NCBI GenBank assembly: GCA_019509985.1 | Contig: JAEKLF010000032.1 | Span: 1 to 64,000, forward strand | DNA length: 64,000 nucleotides | From: Burkholderiales bacterium | GTDB lineage: Bacteria > Pseudomonadota > Gammaproteobacteria > Burkholderiales > Burkholderiaceae_C | Reading direction: 5' to 3' | Shown: positions 56,229-64,000 of the stretch, one piece after another | Layout of the letters: each line of letters starts with the position of its first letter | How positions within the stretch are numbered: the first letter of the stretch is position 1 | The notes under the pieces: model-generated | What the model was told of the DNA's origin: nothing | Database searches by the model: none | The model's input: the letters and a program-made list of their open reading frames with translations, nothing else | Position numbers and translations under genes: made by a program

Positions 56229-57396
56229 GGCTCAGCACCAGCGCAGCGTTGTTGCCGCCAAAGGCGAAGGAATTGCTCATCACATGGCGCGGTGCAGCGG
56301 CCAGGCGCTGGCCCGGCGCGACCAGCGTGATCTGCGGCAGTTCGGCGTCACGAACGCCGTCGAAATGATGAACGGGCAGGTGGCCGTCGCCGGCCACCGT
56401 CAACCAGGCGATGGCCGCCTCGATGGCGCCCGCGGCGCCCAGCGCGTGGCCTGTCAGTGGTTTGGTCGACGAGCACGGCAGCGCCAGGCCGAACAGCTCG
56501 GCCACGGCGCGGCTCTCCATCGCGTCGTTCTGCGCCGTGGCGGTGCCATGCAGGTTCAGGTAGTCGATGTCCGCAGGCGTGAGGCCCGCACGGTCCAGCG
56601 CTTCGCGCATCGCCGCCAGTGCACCGCGGCCGGTGGGTTCGGGGGCGGAAATGTGGTGCGCGTCCGAGCTTTCGCCATACCCGGACAAGCGCACAGCCGA
56701 CGGCTCGCGGCTCAGCACGAACAGCGCCGCGCCTTCGCCGATGTTGATGCCGGCCCGCGTCGCGCTCATCGGCCGGCAGCGTGCCGCATCGACCGAGTCC
56801 AGCGCCGCGAAGCCCGCGACCGTCATGCCACACAGCGCGTCCACGCCGCCCACCAGCACCGCGTCGCACAGGCCCGCGCGCAGCAGCCGCGCGCCGCTGG
56901 CCAAGGCCTTGGCGCCGGACGAGCAGGCGGTGGAGACGACATAGCGCGGCCCGCCCAGGCCCAGCAGCTGGGCCAGCATCAGCGCGGGTGAGCCCAGCTC
57001 CTGCTGCTCGACGTGGAAGCTGGCCGGCAACTGCCCTTCGCGGGCCAGCGCCGCGATCGCCGCCTCGCTCTCGGCGACGCCGGACGTGCTGGTGCCCAGC
57101 ACGACGCCGACACGGTCCGCGCCATGGCGGGCGATCGCCTCGTCCACCCGATCGCGGATCTGCGCCAGCGCCGCCAGCAGCAGTGCGTTGTTGCGGCTGC
57201 GCTGTTGCAGCGGCAGGGCGTCGACCGAAGGCAGCTCGGCCCGGACTGCACCGAGATGCAGTTCATGGCCGGACCAGACGCTGCCATTCATCGCCACGCC
57301 GCAGGGCTGCGATGCAAAGACCGCGTCGCGCAGACTGGCCAGGTCATGGCCGGCCGCGCAGATCACGCCCGGAGACTGCAGGTAGACGTCGTTCAC
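56221..57396 (-). CDS. apeO: Beta-ketoacyl-ACP synthase of the APE system (ApeO-like)
   Basis: 391 residues. Active-site Cys158 (STACSSGAKA), His283 (LHGTATAQND) and His317 (TGHALGAAG) are intact. With ApeR this gives two condensing enzymes, as in known ape clusters; a separate chain-length factor is not in the window. The GTG start at 57396 follows a perfect AGGAGG and overlaps the apeN stop as GTGA. Its 3' end is next to the second repeat. Confidence 0.88.
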   Translation of the reverse strand: MNDVYLQSPGVICAAGHDLASLRDAVFASQPCGVAMNGSVWSGHELHLGAVRAELPSVDALPLQQRSRNNALLLAALAQIRDRVDEAIARHGADRVGVVLGTSTSGVAESEAAIAALAREGQLPASFHVEQQELGSPALMLAQLLGLGGPRYVVSTACSSGAKALASGARLLRAGLCDAVLVGGVDALCGMTVAGFAALDSVDAARCRPMSATRAGINIGEGAALFVLSREPSAVRLSGYGESSDAHHISAPEPTGRGALAAMREALDRAGLTPADIDYLNLHGTATAQNDAMESRAVAELFGLALPCSSTKPLTGHALGAAGAIEAAIAWLTVAGDGHLPVHHFDGVRDAELPQITLVAPGQRLAAAPRHVMSNSFAFGGNNAALVLSHD

Positions 57397-57941
57397 GCGC
57401 CCTCCTGCGGTTGCGACTCGATCAGCAAGCGATAACCCTCGGCCGTGTTGACGATCTCGACGAGTTTCGTGCTCGGGCGACTCAAGGCCAAGCGGGCCTG
57501 TCCACCTAGTTGCAGTTCCTGGCCGGCAGCGGTATCGACCCAGGCCCAGCCCTCGGGCAGCGCGGCACGCACGGCCTCGGCCGGCCAGAACGTCAGGCAG
57601 AGGTCGCGCAGCATGCGGTCCGTGTCCACCTCGGCGGGCAGCATGGGATGACGCTGCACGCTCAAGTCCTGGCCATTCCATTGCATCAGCAGCACACGCT
57701 GACCGAACGCGAAGCCGGCCAGCAGAAGACCGGAGGCGTCGAGCTGCAACTGCACTTCGACACGCTGCGGTGGCGCGTCGGGCTGGTCCAGACGCGTAAC
57801 GGACAGCCGCTGGTTCAACGCGAACCGTGCGCTGCCAAGCGCCGCGGGCGGCAGGCGCAGCAGCGGCAATGCGCTGGGCGCCGGCGGCTTGCTGGCACAG
57901 GCGGTCAGCAGCGCGGTGATCAGCAGCAGGCGGCGGTTCAT
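57393..57941 (-). CDS. apeN: DUF3261 outer-membrane lipoprotein (ApeN-like)
   Basis: 182 residues. The lipobox LTAC places the lipidated Cys at 15. The domain (LLRLPPAALGSARFALNQRL..., LLLAGFAFGQRVLLMQWNG) is the DUF3261 type found in ape clusters. It probably helps deliver the APE lipid to the outer membrane together with ApeL and ApeM. It overlaps the methyltransferase gene upstream (ATGA) and apeO downstream (GTGA). Confidence 0.85.
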   Translation of the reverse strand: MNRRLLLITALLTACASKPPAPSALPLLRLPPAALGSARFALNQRLSVTRLDQPDAPPQRVEVQLQLDASGLLLAGFAFGQRVLLMQWNGQDLSVQRHPMLPAEVDTDRMLRDLCLTFWPAEAVRAALPEGWAWVDTAAGQELQLGGQARLALSRPSTKLVEIVNTAEGYRLLIESQPQEGA

Positions 57942-59014
57942 GCGCGGGCAAACCTCAGCAGGCTGTGGCAATAGCCGATGCCGTCACGCACCGTCAACAA
58001 GCGCAGGCCCGCCGCCTCGGCCAGGCGGATGTAGTCGGCGCTCTCGTAGATCTTGCTGTTGCCGCTGGCCATGGCCGTGAAGTACGGCGAAGTGTTGATC
58101 AGGCAGAAGGCCGCGATGTCGTAGCGCTGGCGGTCCCAGAAGGTGTCCATCACCAGCACCTGGCCGCCGTCGGCCAGGCTGGCCACGACGCGCTGGAAGA
58201 TGCTGGCGATCTGGTCCTCGCCAAAGCAGCTGAGGAACTGGCTCATCCAGACCAGGTCCATGCCGCCGGGCAGCGCCAGGCCGGGGTCGAGCAGGTCGCG
58301 CGGATGCAGGTGCGCGCGGTCGCGCAGGCCGTCGGCCGTGAGGTTGGCGTCCGCCACGGCGAGCTGCGGCGACAGGTCCACCAGGTTCAGTTCGACGCGC
58401 GCGTCGTAGGCCAGCGCGGCGCGACTGAACTTGCCCGTGTTGGCACCGATGTCCATCACCCGTCGCGGCGCGGTGGCGAACACATCGGGCAGGATGTCGG
58501 GGAAGGACGTGTCCGAGTAGTGATGGTCGAACGCGAACCAGCTCGACTTGGCCGGCTCGGGCAGGTCGGCCAGCGCCGGGTAGATGCTGGGCCAGTCGCC
58601 CAGGTGCGCCAGGCCCAGCGGCTTGCCGGCATCCAGCGAGCGCTCCAGCTCGAACAGGCCCTGGTAGCAGACGTCATGGATGAAGTCGAAATTGACGCGC
58701 GTGATGTCGTCGGAGATCAGGCAGAAGCCCGTCTTGTCGAGCTGCCAGCGGCCGCCCTCGATCATGACGACGCCGGCCGACAGGCAGGACTCCAGCACCA
58801 GCTTCAGTGCATAACGGCTCCAGCGGCCGGTGGCTTCGAGCTCGTCCAGCGTGATGCCGCCGTCGCCCGCATTGCCCAGCGCCTCCAGCATGCCGCGCTT
58901 CCAGGCGTAGTGCACGCAGTGGAAGACCACCGGGCCGAAGGCGATCTTCTGGGCCTCGAAGCGGGCGTCGAAGGCCCGCTGCTTCGGTGGGGAGAACTTC
59001 TTGGTCTCAAGCAT
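57938..59014 (-). CDS. CrtF-like SAM-dependent methyltransferase in the APE cluster
   Basis: 358 residues. The N-terminal helical dimerisation half (FGPVVFHCVHYAWKRGMLEA) is followed by the SAM domain with motif I MDIGANTGKFSRAAL and LNLVDLSPQ. This is the hydroxyneurosporene/O-methyltransferase plan, suited to methylating an aryl head group or hydroxyl. It is embedded between apeM and apeN, overlapping apeM by 8 bases and apeN by 4, so it is a genuine member of the operon. Confidence 0.85.
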   Translation of the reverse strand: MLETKKFSPPKQRAFDARFEAQKIAFGPVVFHCVHYAWKRGMLEALGNAGDGGITLDELEATGRWSRYALKLVLESCLSAGVVMIEGGRWQLDKTGFCLISDDITRVNFDFIHDVCYQGLFELERSLDAGKPLGLAHLGDWPSIYPALADLPEPAKSSWFAFDHHYSDTSFPDILPDVFATAPRRVMDIGANTGKFSRAALAYDARVELNLVDLSPQLAVADANLTADGLRDRAHLHPRDLLDPGLALPGGMDLVWMSQFLSCFGEDQIASIFQRVVASLADGGQVLVMDTFWDRQRYDIAAFCLINTSPYFTAMASGNSKIYESADYIRLAEAAGLRLLTVRDGIGYCHSLLRFARA

Positions 59015-61295
59015 GGGGCATGAAAAGGGGAGTGAACAGCCAGGCCAAAAAGACGCCGATGAGCAGGGTCAGCCCAAATGCGTGAAGGGCCGGTGTGCCG
59101 GACAGCGCCAGCAGACCGAAGGACAACAAGGTCGACGCGGCAGCCAGCGTCACCGACAGGAAAGGCCGAGTCTCACCCCGCCCCGGCTGTTCGAGCAGGA
59201 AGATGCCGTAGTCCACGCCCAGACCCAGCAGGATGAGCAGGGGCAGGATGTGAAAGAGCTGCAAGACCTGGCCGGCGATTGCAAGAAGCGCCACCGTCAG
59301 CACACAGGCCAGCGCCGTCGGCGCCAGCGCGCGCCAGGCCTGGCGGCCGAAGCGCCAGGCCAGGGCTGCCCAGGTCAACACAAAGCCGAGCGCCAGCACC
59401 CAGGACATCAGCTCGCGGTAGCGGCCCAGCAGCGTGCTGACCTCGCCCACCTTGTCGACCCAGGTGACGCCATCGAGCTTCAGTGCCGCCAGCGCCGCGC
59501 GGGTCTCGGCGGCGTCGGCGCCGCGCAGCAGCACGACGCTGCCCTGCCCGTTGCCGAGGCGGCCCAGCCATTGGGCGCGCACGGGCTCGCTGGCGGGGCT
59601 TGCCAGCCAGGCCTGGGGCGTCAGTTCGGCATGTGTGGCGGCGGTCGGCGCGAGCGGTTGGTCGAGCCGTTCGGCCAGCACCGGCCGCATCTCGGCCGCG
59701 CGACGCGTGGCCAGCGCGGCGTCTTCGTGCTGGCGGTGCAGAGAAGGCAGCCAGTCGCTGACCGATTGAGCGCCCACCTGCATGCCGCGCAATTGCGCCG
59801 TCAGCGCTTCCTCGCGCTCCAGCAGCTCCTGCTCGTCGCGGCCTTGCACGACGAAGAACTGCGCCAGGCCCGGTGCCTGCATCAGGCGCGCGAACTCGCG
59901 CTGCTGCGCGACCAGGGCGGCCGGCGCGGACTGCAGCTGGCGGATGTCGTCATCGACCCGCAGCCGGCTGGCGCCCCAGGCGACCAGCAGGGCGGACACC
60001 CCAAGCAGCACCGTGAAGCCCCGCGCCTTCACGCTGGGCCACAGCGCGCGACGCGAACCCAGCCAGTGCGCGAACCGGGTCGGCGCCATGCGGCCGGCGC
60101 CGTCCAGCAGCGGAAACCACCACAGCACGGTCACGAAGGCGGCCACCAGGCCGACCGCCGAGAACACCGCGATCTGGCGGAGGCCCGGGAAGGGCGGCAG
60201 CGCCAGCAGCGCATAGCCGATGACGGTCGTCGCCATCGCCAGGCTGACGACGGGAATCTGTCGCGACAGCATGGCCCAGCGCTCGCTGGCCTCCAGGCCC
60301 TGGCGCGCGCTGAAGTAGTTGCTGCCGTAGTTCTCGGCCACGCCCAGCAGGCTGGCGCCGAACACCAGCGTGACGAGGTGCAGTTCGCCAAAAATCAGCA
60401 GGCTGATCGACGCCGCAACAGTCAGGCCGACGACCATGGACAGCGCCACCAGCAGGCGTGGGCGGATGGAGCGGAAGGCGAGCAGCGTCAGCGCCACGAT
60501 GCCCACCAGCGAGCCCAGGCCGATGGTGTGGATCTCGCGCTCGGCCTGCTCGGCCGCGACTGCGGCGAACAGCGGCACGCCGGCGCGAATGACCTGGGCG
60601 CCCTGCCCTTCGGCGGCTCGTGCTGCCGCGTCCAGGCGGGGCTGCAGTGCGCGCTGGGCGCTGATCTCGAAACCGGAGCCAGGCAGCTCGATGAGCACCA
60701 GCGCGTAGTGGTGATCCGGCGCGTCCGGGTCGGTCAGCATCAGCCGGCCGTCCTGCACGCGCACGCGGCTGGCCTGGCCGCGCTCGGCCAGCCATTGGCC
60801 GAAGAGGTTGAGCGGGTCGAGGCCCCAAGCGCCCACACGCGGGCCACCGACAGGCTGGTAGAGCGCGGCCAGCGCCTGGTCGGCCAACTCCGCGGTGGGG
60901 GCGTCGGCCAAGCGCGCGCGCGCTTGCGGCGACAGCAGGCCGGCACGGACTGGCGTGTAAAGGTTCAGCCAGGCCTGGCTGTCGGCATCGGCGACGCGAT
61001 GGCGCACGGGAATGTCGTTGCCCAGCGCCTGCAGGAAGGCATCCGCCGCGCGCTGGGCCTGCGCCGCGTCACCGCCGCCGATCAGCACCGTCACGCGGCG
61101 CGAGCCGGCATCGGCCAACGCCTGCGTGGCCTGCGCCGCTTGCGGGCGCTGCTCGTCGCGCGGCAGCATGGCCAGCATGTCGGTCACCGGCATGCGTTTC
61201 TGCACCGCCCAATGCCAGACGTTGTGCGCCACGCAGGCGAGCACGAGCACCAGCCACAGGGCCGCCAGGCGCCGGGTGGTGCGCTCCAGGCTCAC
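59007..61295 (-). CDS. apeM: MMPL/RND-family exporter (ApeM-like)
   Basis: 762 residues with about eleven or twelve membrane helices in two halves, each containing a large periplasmic loop (one after the first helix, one after residue ~440). The MMPL core motif GVAENYGSNYFSARQG and, in the second half, GLGVDYGIFLLEQPG are the paired Asp/Asn-containing segments that carry the proton relay. It probably moves the APE product across the inner membrane. The GTG start overlaps the apeL stop as GTGA. Confidence 0.92.
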   Translation of the reverse strand: MSLERTTRRLAALWLVLVLACVAHNVWHWAVQKRMPVTDMLAMLPRDEQRPQAAQATQALADAGSRRVTVLIGGGDAAQAQRAADAFLQALGNDIPVRHRVADADSQAWLNLYTPVRAGLLSPQARARLADAPTAELADQALAALYQPVGGPRVGAWGLDPLNLFGQWLAERGQASRVRVQDGRLMLTDPDAPDHHYALVLIELPGSGFEISAQRALQPRLDAAARAAEGQGAQVIRAGVPLFAAVAAEQAEREIHTIGLGSLVGIVALTLLAFRSIRPRLLVALSMVVGLTVAASISLLIFGELHLVTLVFGASLLGVAENYGSNYFSARQGLEASERWAMLSRQIPVVSLAMATTVIGYALLALPPFPGLRQIAVFSAVGLVAAFVTVLWWFPLLDGAGRMAPTRFAHWLGSRRALWPSVKARGFTVLLGVSALLVAWGASRLRVDDDIRQLQSAPAALVAQQREFARLMQAPGLAQFFVVQGRDEQELLEREEALTAQLRGMQVGAQSVSDWLPSLHRQHEDAALATRRAAEMRPVLAERLDQPLAPTAATHAELTPQAWLASPASEPVRAQWLGRLGNGQGSVVLLRGADAAETRAALAALKLDGVTWVDKVGEVSTLLGRYRELMSWVLALGFVLTWAALAWRFGRQAWRALAPTALACVLTVALLAIAGQVLQLFHILPLLILLGLGVDYGIFLLEQPGRGETRPFLSVTLAAASTLLSFGLLALSGTPALHAFGLTLLIGVFLAWLFTPLFMPHA

Positions 61296-61882
61296 TGAAA
61301 CAGGCCCGGCTCGGGAGCGGCGTCCACGCGTTGGCCGGTGAGCTGGATCAGGCTCTCGTCGCCATTGGCCTCAAAGAGCTGGATGCGGCGCACGAAGCCG
61401 TCGCCTTCGAGTTCGACCTTTTTCAGCACCTGCTGCAACGGGCCGGGTTTGGGACTGAGAGACAGCTGCCAGCCCGCGCCCTTGACGCTGCCGTTCAGCT
61501 CGAACACATCGGCCAGGCCGCTGACGTCGCCGTTGAGCAGCGAGAACATCAGCGTCGTGATGAGGCGCACGGCGGGTTCACGCGCGGCGTCCAGCCGCAT
61601 GGCCGTCTGGCCGCCTTGCGTCGCGCGGATCTCGTTCTGCGTCAGGCGCAGCTCGCTGGCGAAGGGCTTCACGGTGCGCCACAGCACGCCGCGCCCACGC
61701 GCCAGCACGAAGTCGCCGCGCGACACCAGTGGCTTGGCGAAGCCCGGCACCTTCTTGGTCTGCGTGAACTCGCCGCGCAGCCATTCGGGCTGCTGTAGGC
61801 GCTCGCGCACGGCCTGCGCGAGGCCAGGCTCGGCGATGGCCGCTACGGGCCACAGGGCGATCAGCAGCGTGCGGCGCTTCAT
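61292..61882 (-). CDS. apeL: LolA-like periplasmic carrier (ApeL-like)
   Basis: 196 residues. A short signal peptide (TLLIALWPVAAIA) precedes a LolA-like beta-sheet shell: LRGEFTQTKKVPGFAKPLVS, GDFVLARGRGVLWRTVKPF and the acidic C-terminal strands. LolA-like proteins carry hydrophobic cargo through the periplasm. It overlaps apeK by 4 bases (ATGA) and apeM by 4, fitting a transfer step between exporter and outer membrane. Confidence 0.88.
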   Translation of the reverse strand: MKRRTLLIALWPVAAIAEPGLAQAVRERLQQPEWLRGEFTQTKKVPGFAKPLVSRGDFVLARGRGVLWRTVKPFASELRLTQNEIRATQGGQTAMRLDAAREPAVRLITTLMFSLLNGDVSGLADVFELNGSVKGAGWQLSLSPKPGPLQQVLKKVELEGDGFVRRIQLFEANGDESLIQLTGQRVDAAPEPGLFQ

Positions 61883-62295
61883 GCCGGACCCACGCCGAGC
61901 TTGCGCCACAGGATGGGCGGGCAGACCCACTCCATCTCCCGCGTGGCGATGTTCAGCGCCACCTGGATGGTGTGCGCCTTGTGGATGACCTTGGCCGTCA
62001 CGGCGTCGCGGATGACGTAGTCGACCTTGATGCGGTTCTCCCACTCGACGATCTCGGCGCGCACGATGGCGCGGCGGCCGTAGGGCAGCATGTCGACGAA
62101 CTTGAGCCGCATGTCGACGATGGGCCAGGCATAGCCGGACTCGCGCATCTGCGGGTAGTCGTAGTCGAAGCGGGCCATCAGCGCGTTGCGGGCCAGCTCC
62201 AGATATTTGACGTAGTGCCCGTGCCAGACGATGTCCATCGGGTCCAGGTCATGGAAGGCCGGGCTGATCTCGATCTCGTGCCAGAGCTCAGGCAT
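61879..62295 (-). CDS. apeK: 4HBT-family acyl thioesterase (ApeK-like)
   Basis: 138 residues. The 4-hydroxybenzoyl-CoA-thioesterase hotdog signature DLDPMDIVWHGHYVKYLELAR has the catalytic Asp. It could release or proof-read acyl chains from the ACP. ATG 62295 lies inside the 3' end of the ammonia-lyase gene (8-base overlap) and its stop overlaps apeL. Confidence 0.88.
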   Translation of the reverse strand: MPELWHEIEISPAFHDLDPMDIVWHGHYVKYLELARNALMARFDYDYPQMRESGYAWPIVDMRLKFVDMLPYGRRAIVRAEIVEWENRIKVDYVIRDAVTAKVIHKAHTIQVALNIATREMEWVCPPILWRKLGVGPA

Positions 62296-63814
62296 ACAAA
62301 TCCCACGCTTGTTTGCGGATACCTTCGATCAGCGATACCAGCTCGCGGTCCAGCGCGCGGTCCTCGATGATCAGCGGCAGGCGCTCGGCGAGGTCGCCCT
62401 GCATCGCGGTCAGATTGGGCGTCAACGCCAGCGGCGCCTGCTTGTCGCGCAGCTCAAGACCTTGGCGCGCGGCGATCAGCGTTGCGGCGACGACCTGCTC
62501 GGTCAGGTCCAGCACGCGCAGCGCGTCGCGCGCGGCGATGGTGCCCATGCTGACCTTGTCCTGGTTGTGGCACTCGGTGGAACGCGAGAACACCGAGGCC
62601 GGCATCGTCTGCTTCAGCGCCTCGGCCGTCCAGGCGGACACGCTGATCTGCAGCGCCTTCAGGCCATGGTTGATGGCCGCGCGCTTGCCACTGGCACCGC
62701 TCAGATTCGCCGGCAGGCCGTGGTTGTAGCGGGCGTCCACTAGCAACGCGAGCTGTCGGTCCAGCAGGTCGGCGATGTTGGCGACGGCCGTCTTCAGCGT
62801 GTCCATCGCCATCGCGATGTGGCCGCCGTAGAAGTGGCCGCCGTGCAGCACGCGCTCCTCGACCGGGTCGATCAGCGGGTTGTCGTTGGCGCTGTTGAGT
62901 TCGTTCTCGATCAGGCCACGCAGCCAGGGCAGCGCGTCCTCCAGCACGCCGATGACGTGCGGCGCGCAGCGCAGCGAGTAGCGGTCCTGCAGGCGGTGGT
63001 CGTTGCGCGAGGGTTTGTCGCTGGCGAGGTCGGCGCGCAGGCGCTCGGCCACGCGCTGCTGGCCGGCGTGCGGCTTGGCGGCGAACAACGTCGCGTCGAA
63101 GTGATGGGCATTGCCGGCACTGGCAACAACGTTCATCGCCGTGATGCGCGTGGCGAGCTTGGCCACGTAGTCGGCGCGGGCAAAGGCGAGGCAAGCCAGG
63201 CCGGTCATCACCGCCGTGCCGTTCATGATGGCCAGGCCCTCCTTGGGGCGCAGACGCAGCGGTGTCGCACCTGCGGCGCGCAAGGCCTCGGCGGCCGGCA
63301 GCGTCTCGCCGTTGACGCTGACCTCGCGCTCGCCGCACAGCACGGCGGCGAGGTAGGACAGCGGCGTCAGGTCGCCGCTGGCGCCGACCGAACCTTCGCT
63401 GGGGATCAGCGGCAGGATGTCGTGCGTCAGCAGCGTCTCGATCTGGCGCAGCAAGTCCAGGCTCACACCCGACAGGCCCTGGCACAGCGAGGCGAGGCGC
63501 GCGCCCAGCACGGCGCGGGTCTGCTCAGCGCTCAGCAGCGCACCGGCGCCGATGCCGTGATACGTGTAGAGGTGATGCGGCAGCTCGGCCACCAACGCCG
63601 GCGGCACGGCGACGGTGCAGGAGTCGCCATAGCCGGTGGTGACGCCGTAGATGACGCCATCCTCGGCCAGCAGGCGGGCGACGAAATCGGCACCGGCCTG
63701 GATGCGGGCCTGGAACTCGGGCGCGCGGCCCAGTTGGGCGCGGGCGCGGCGCTGCGCCAGCGCGACGATGTCCTCGATGGCCAGGCGCTGGCCGTCAAAC
63801 GTGATGGGCGACAT
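62288..63814 (-). CDS. Aromatic amino-acid ammonia-lyase (MIO enzyme, TAL/HAL family)
   Basis: 508 residues. The MIO-forming triad Ala145-Ser146-Gly147 (VGASGDL), the catalytic Tyr loop IYGVTTGYGDS, and core motifs LTPLSYLAAVL, RPKEGLAIMNGTA and SANDNPLID are intact. The substrate-selectivity pair reads HHL in ELPHHLYTYHG, as in tyrosine-type lyases, so it may produce coumarate from tyrosine. In an APE cluster this would supply the aryl starter. It overlaps the thioesterase gene by 8 bases and the upstream acyltransferase by 20. Confidence 0.9.
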   Translation of the reverse strand: MSPITFDGQRLAIEDIVALAQRRARAQLGRAPEFQARIQAGADFVARLLAEDGVIYGVTTGYGDSCTVAVPPALVAELPHHLYTYHGIGAGALLSAEQTRAVLGARLASLCQGLSGVSLDLLRQIETLLTHDILPLIPSEGSVGASGDLTPLSYLAAVLCGEREVSVNGETLPAAEALRAAGATPLRLRPKEGLAIMNGTAVMTGLACLAFARADYVAKLATRITAMNVVASAGNAHHFDATLFAAKPHAGQQRVAERLRADLASDKPSRNDHRLQDRYSLRCAPHVIGVLEDALPWLRGLIENELNSANDNPLIDPVEERVLHGGHFYGGHIAMAMDTLKTAVANIADLLDRQLALLVDARYNHGLPANLSGASGKRAAINHGLKALQISVSAWTAEALKQTMPASVFSRSTECHNQDKVSMGTIAARDALRVLDLTEQVVAATLIAARQGLELRDKQAPLALTPNLTAMQGDLAERLPLIIEDRALDRELVSLIEGIRKQAWDLYA

Positions 63815-64000
63815 CGGCGCGGTCCCAGAAAGCGTAGAAGTTGAACCAGTCATAGGGCGAACGGCGCAGCCGAGCGGCGAGTGCATCGGCAAAGCGGCGG
63901 GCATGCTCCGCCAGCGCGGCCTCGCGGGCGCGGCGCGGCAGGTGAACCCGGGCAGCCAGCAGCTCGAACTCCAGCGCGTAGCCGGCGCCCTCGTGCAGGC
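63795..64000 (-). CDS. C-terminal part of an LpxL/HtrB-like acyltransferase of the APE cluster (5' end outside window)
   Basis: The last 67 residues are present, ending RRSPYDWFNFYAFWDRADV and a His-Val tail. The PYDWFNFYxFW end is typical of the lysophospholipid-acyltransferase-like proteins encoded in ape clusters (ApeJ-type). It would acylate the glycolipid anchor of the pigment. The stop lies inside the ammonia-lyase gene (20-base overlap). Confidence 0.7.
   Translation of the reverse strand, partial: LHEGAGYALEFELLAARVHLPRRAREAALAEHARRFADALAARLRRSPYDWFNFYAFWDRADVAHHV

Noticed and set aside
59001..61298. Plus-strand ORF opposite the MMPL exporter
   Set aside because: Typical antisense shadow; the minus frame has paired MMPL motifs and operon overlaps.

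Overview
The window is strongly GC-rich, densely packed bacterial DNA. Its gene content suggests a beta-proteobacterium of the order Burkholderiales, probably from the Roseateles/Rubrivivax neighbourhood. The pointers are two PEP-CTERM proteins, a hemE-priA neighbourhood, a SorAB-type sulfite dehydrogenase, an OFA-family transporter and an aryl-polyene (APE) pigment cluster. The taxonomy is inferred from gene content; no rRNA or tRNA gene was recognised.

Layout. 0-5.4 kb: the end of an unknown gene, a LytS/LytTR-type two-component pair whose kinase has lost its phospho-acceptor His, an HD-domain protein, an AraC-VOC-DUF1801 operon, an SDR and a DUF427 protein. 5.43-5.70 kb: a 269-bp element built of nested inverted repeats. 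5.7-9.3 kb: a GntR-controlled polar amino-acid ABC operon with overlapping genes. 9.4-12.8 kb: a regulator, a beta-propeller protein, a DUF899 thioredoxin-like protein and a membrane protein. 12.8-17.7 kb: a subtilase with a small partner gene, a PEP-CTERM protein and a Tat-exported phospholipase C. 17.9-24.8 kb: Rrf2 plus flavoprotein, an OmpR/EnvZ-type pair, an SRPBCC protein, an HtrA protease and an exported hydrolase. 25.0-29.9 kb: sulfite dehydrogenase with its cytochrome, a tandem pair of paralogous exported proteins, a GST and a His-rich micro-ORF. 29.7-36.8 kb: a YdeP-type molybdoenzyme, an OFA transporter and a sigma-54 two-component pair. 36.9-41.3 kb: a membrane pseudokinase, a PEP-CTERM protein and a large O-antigen-ligase-like protein. 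41.3-50.8 kb: an OhrR-like regulator, a hydrolase, rep, priA, hemE, a mutarotase and a methyltransferase.

50.8-64.0 kb on the minus strand is the 3' part of an APE operon. In transcription order it reads acyltransferase (cut by the window edge), aromatic amino-acid ammonia-lyase, apeK thioesterase, apeL LolA-like, apeM MMPL exporter, methyltransferase, apeN lipoprotein, apeO KS, apeP dehydratase, apeQ ketoreductase, apeR KS, two small exported proteins, a phosphopantetheinyl transferase and a polysaccharide deacetylase. The lyase would supply an aryl starter such as coumarate. The KS/KR/DH set would extend and dehydrate it on ACPs (not in the window), and the lipoprotein, LolA-like and MMPL proteins would move the product to the outer membrane. 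Most neighbours overlap by 4-20 bp. At the two junctions apeO/apeP and apeQ/apeR, related dispersed repeats sit between the genes. Each repeat is open as a mini-ORF that bridges the upstream stop and the downstream start.

The best leads are the nested-palindrome element at 5.4 kb, the repeat-borne bridging ORFs in the ape operon, the two catalytically degenerate signalling proteins (His-less kinase and pseudokinase), and several dyad or direct-repeat operator candidates next to regulator genes.
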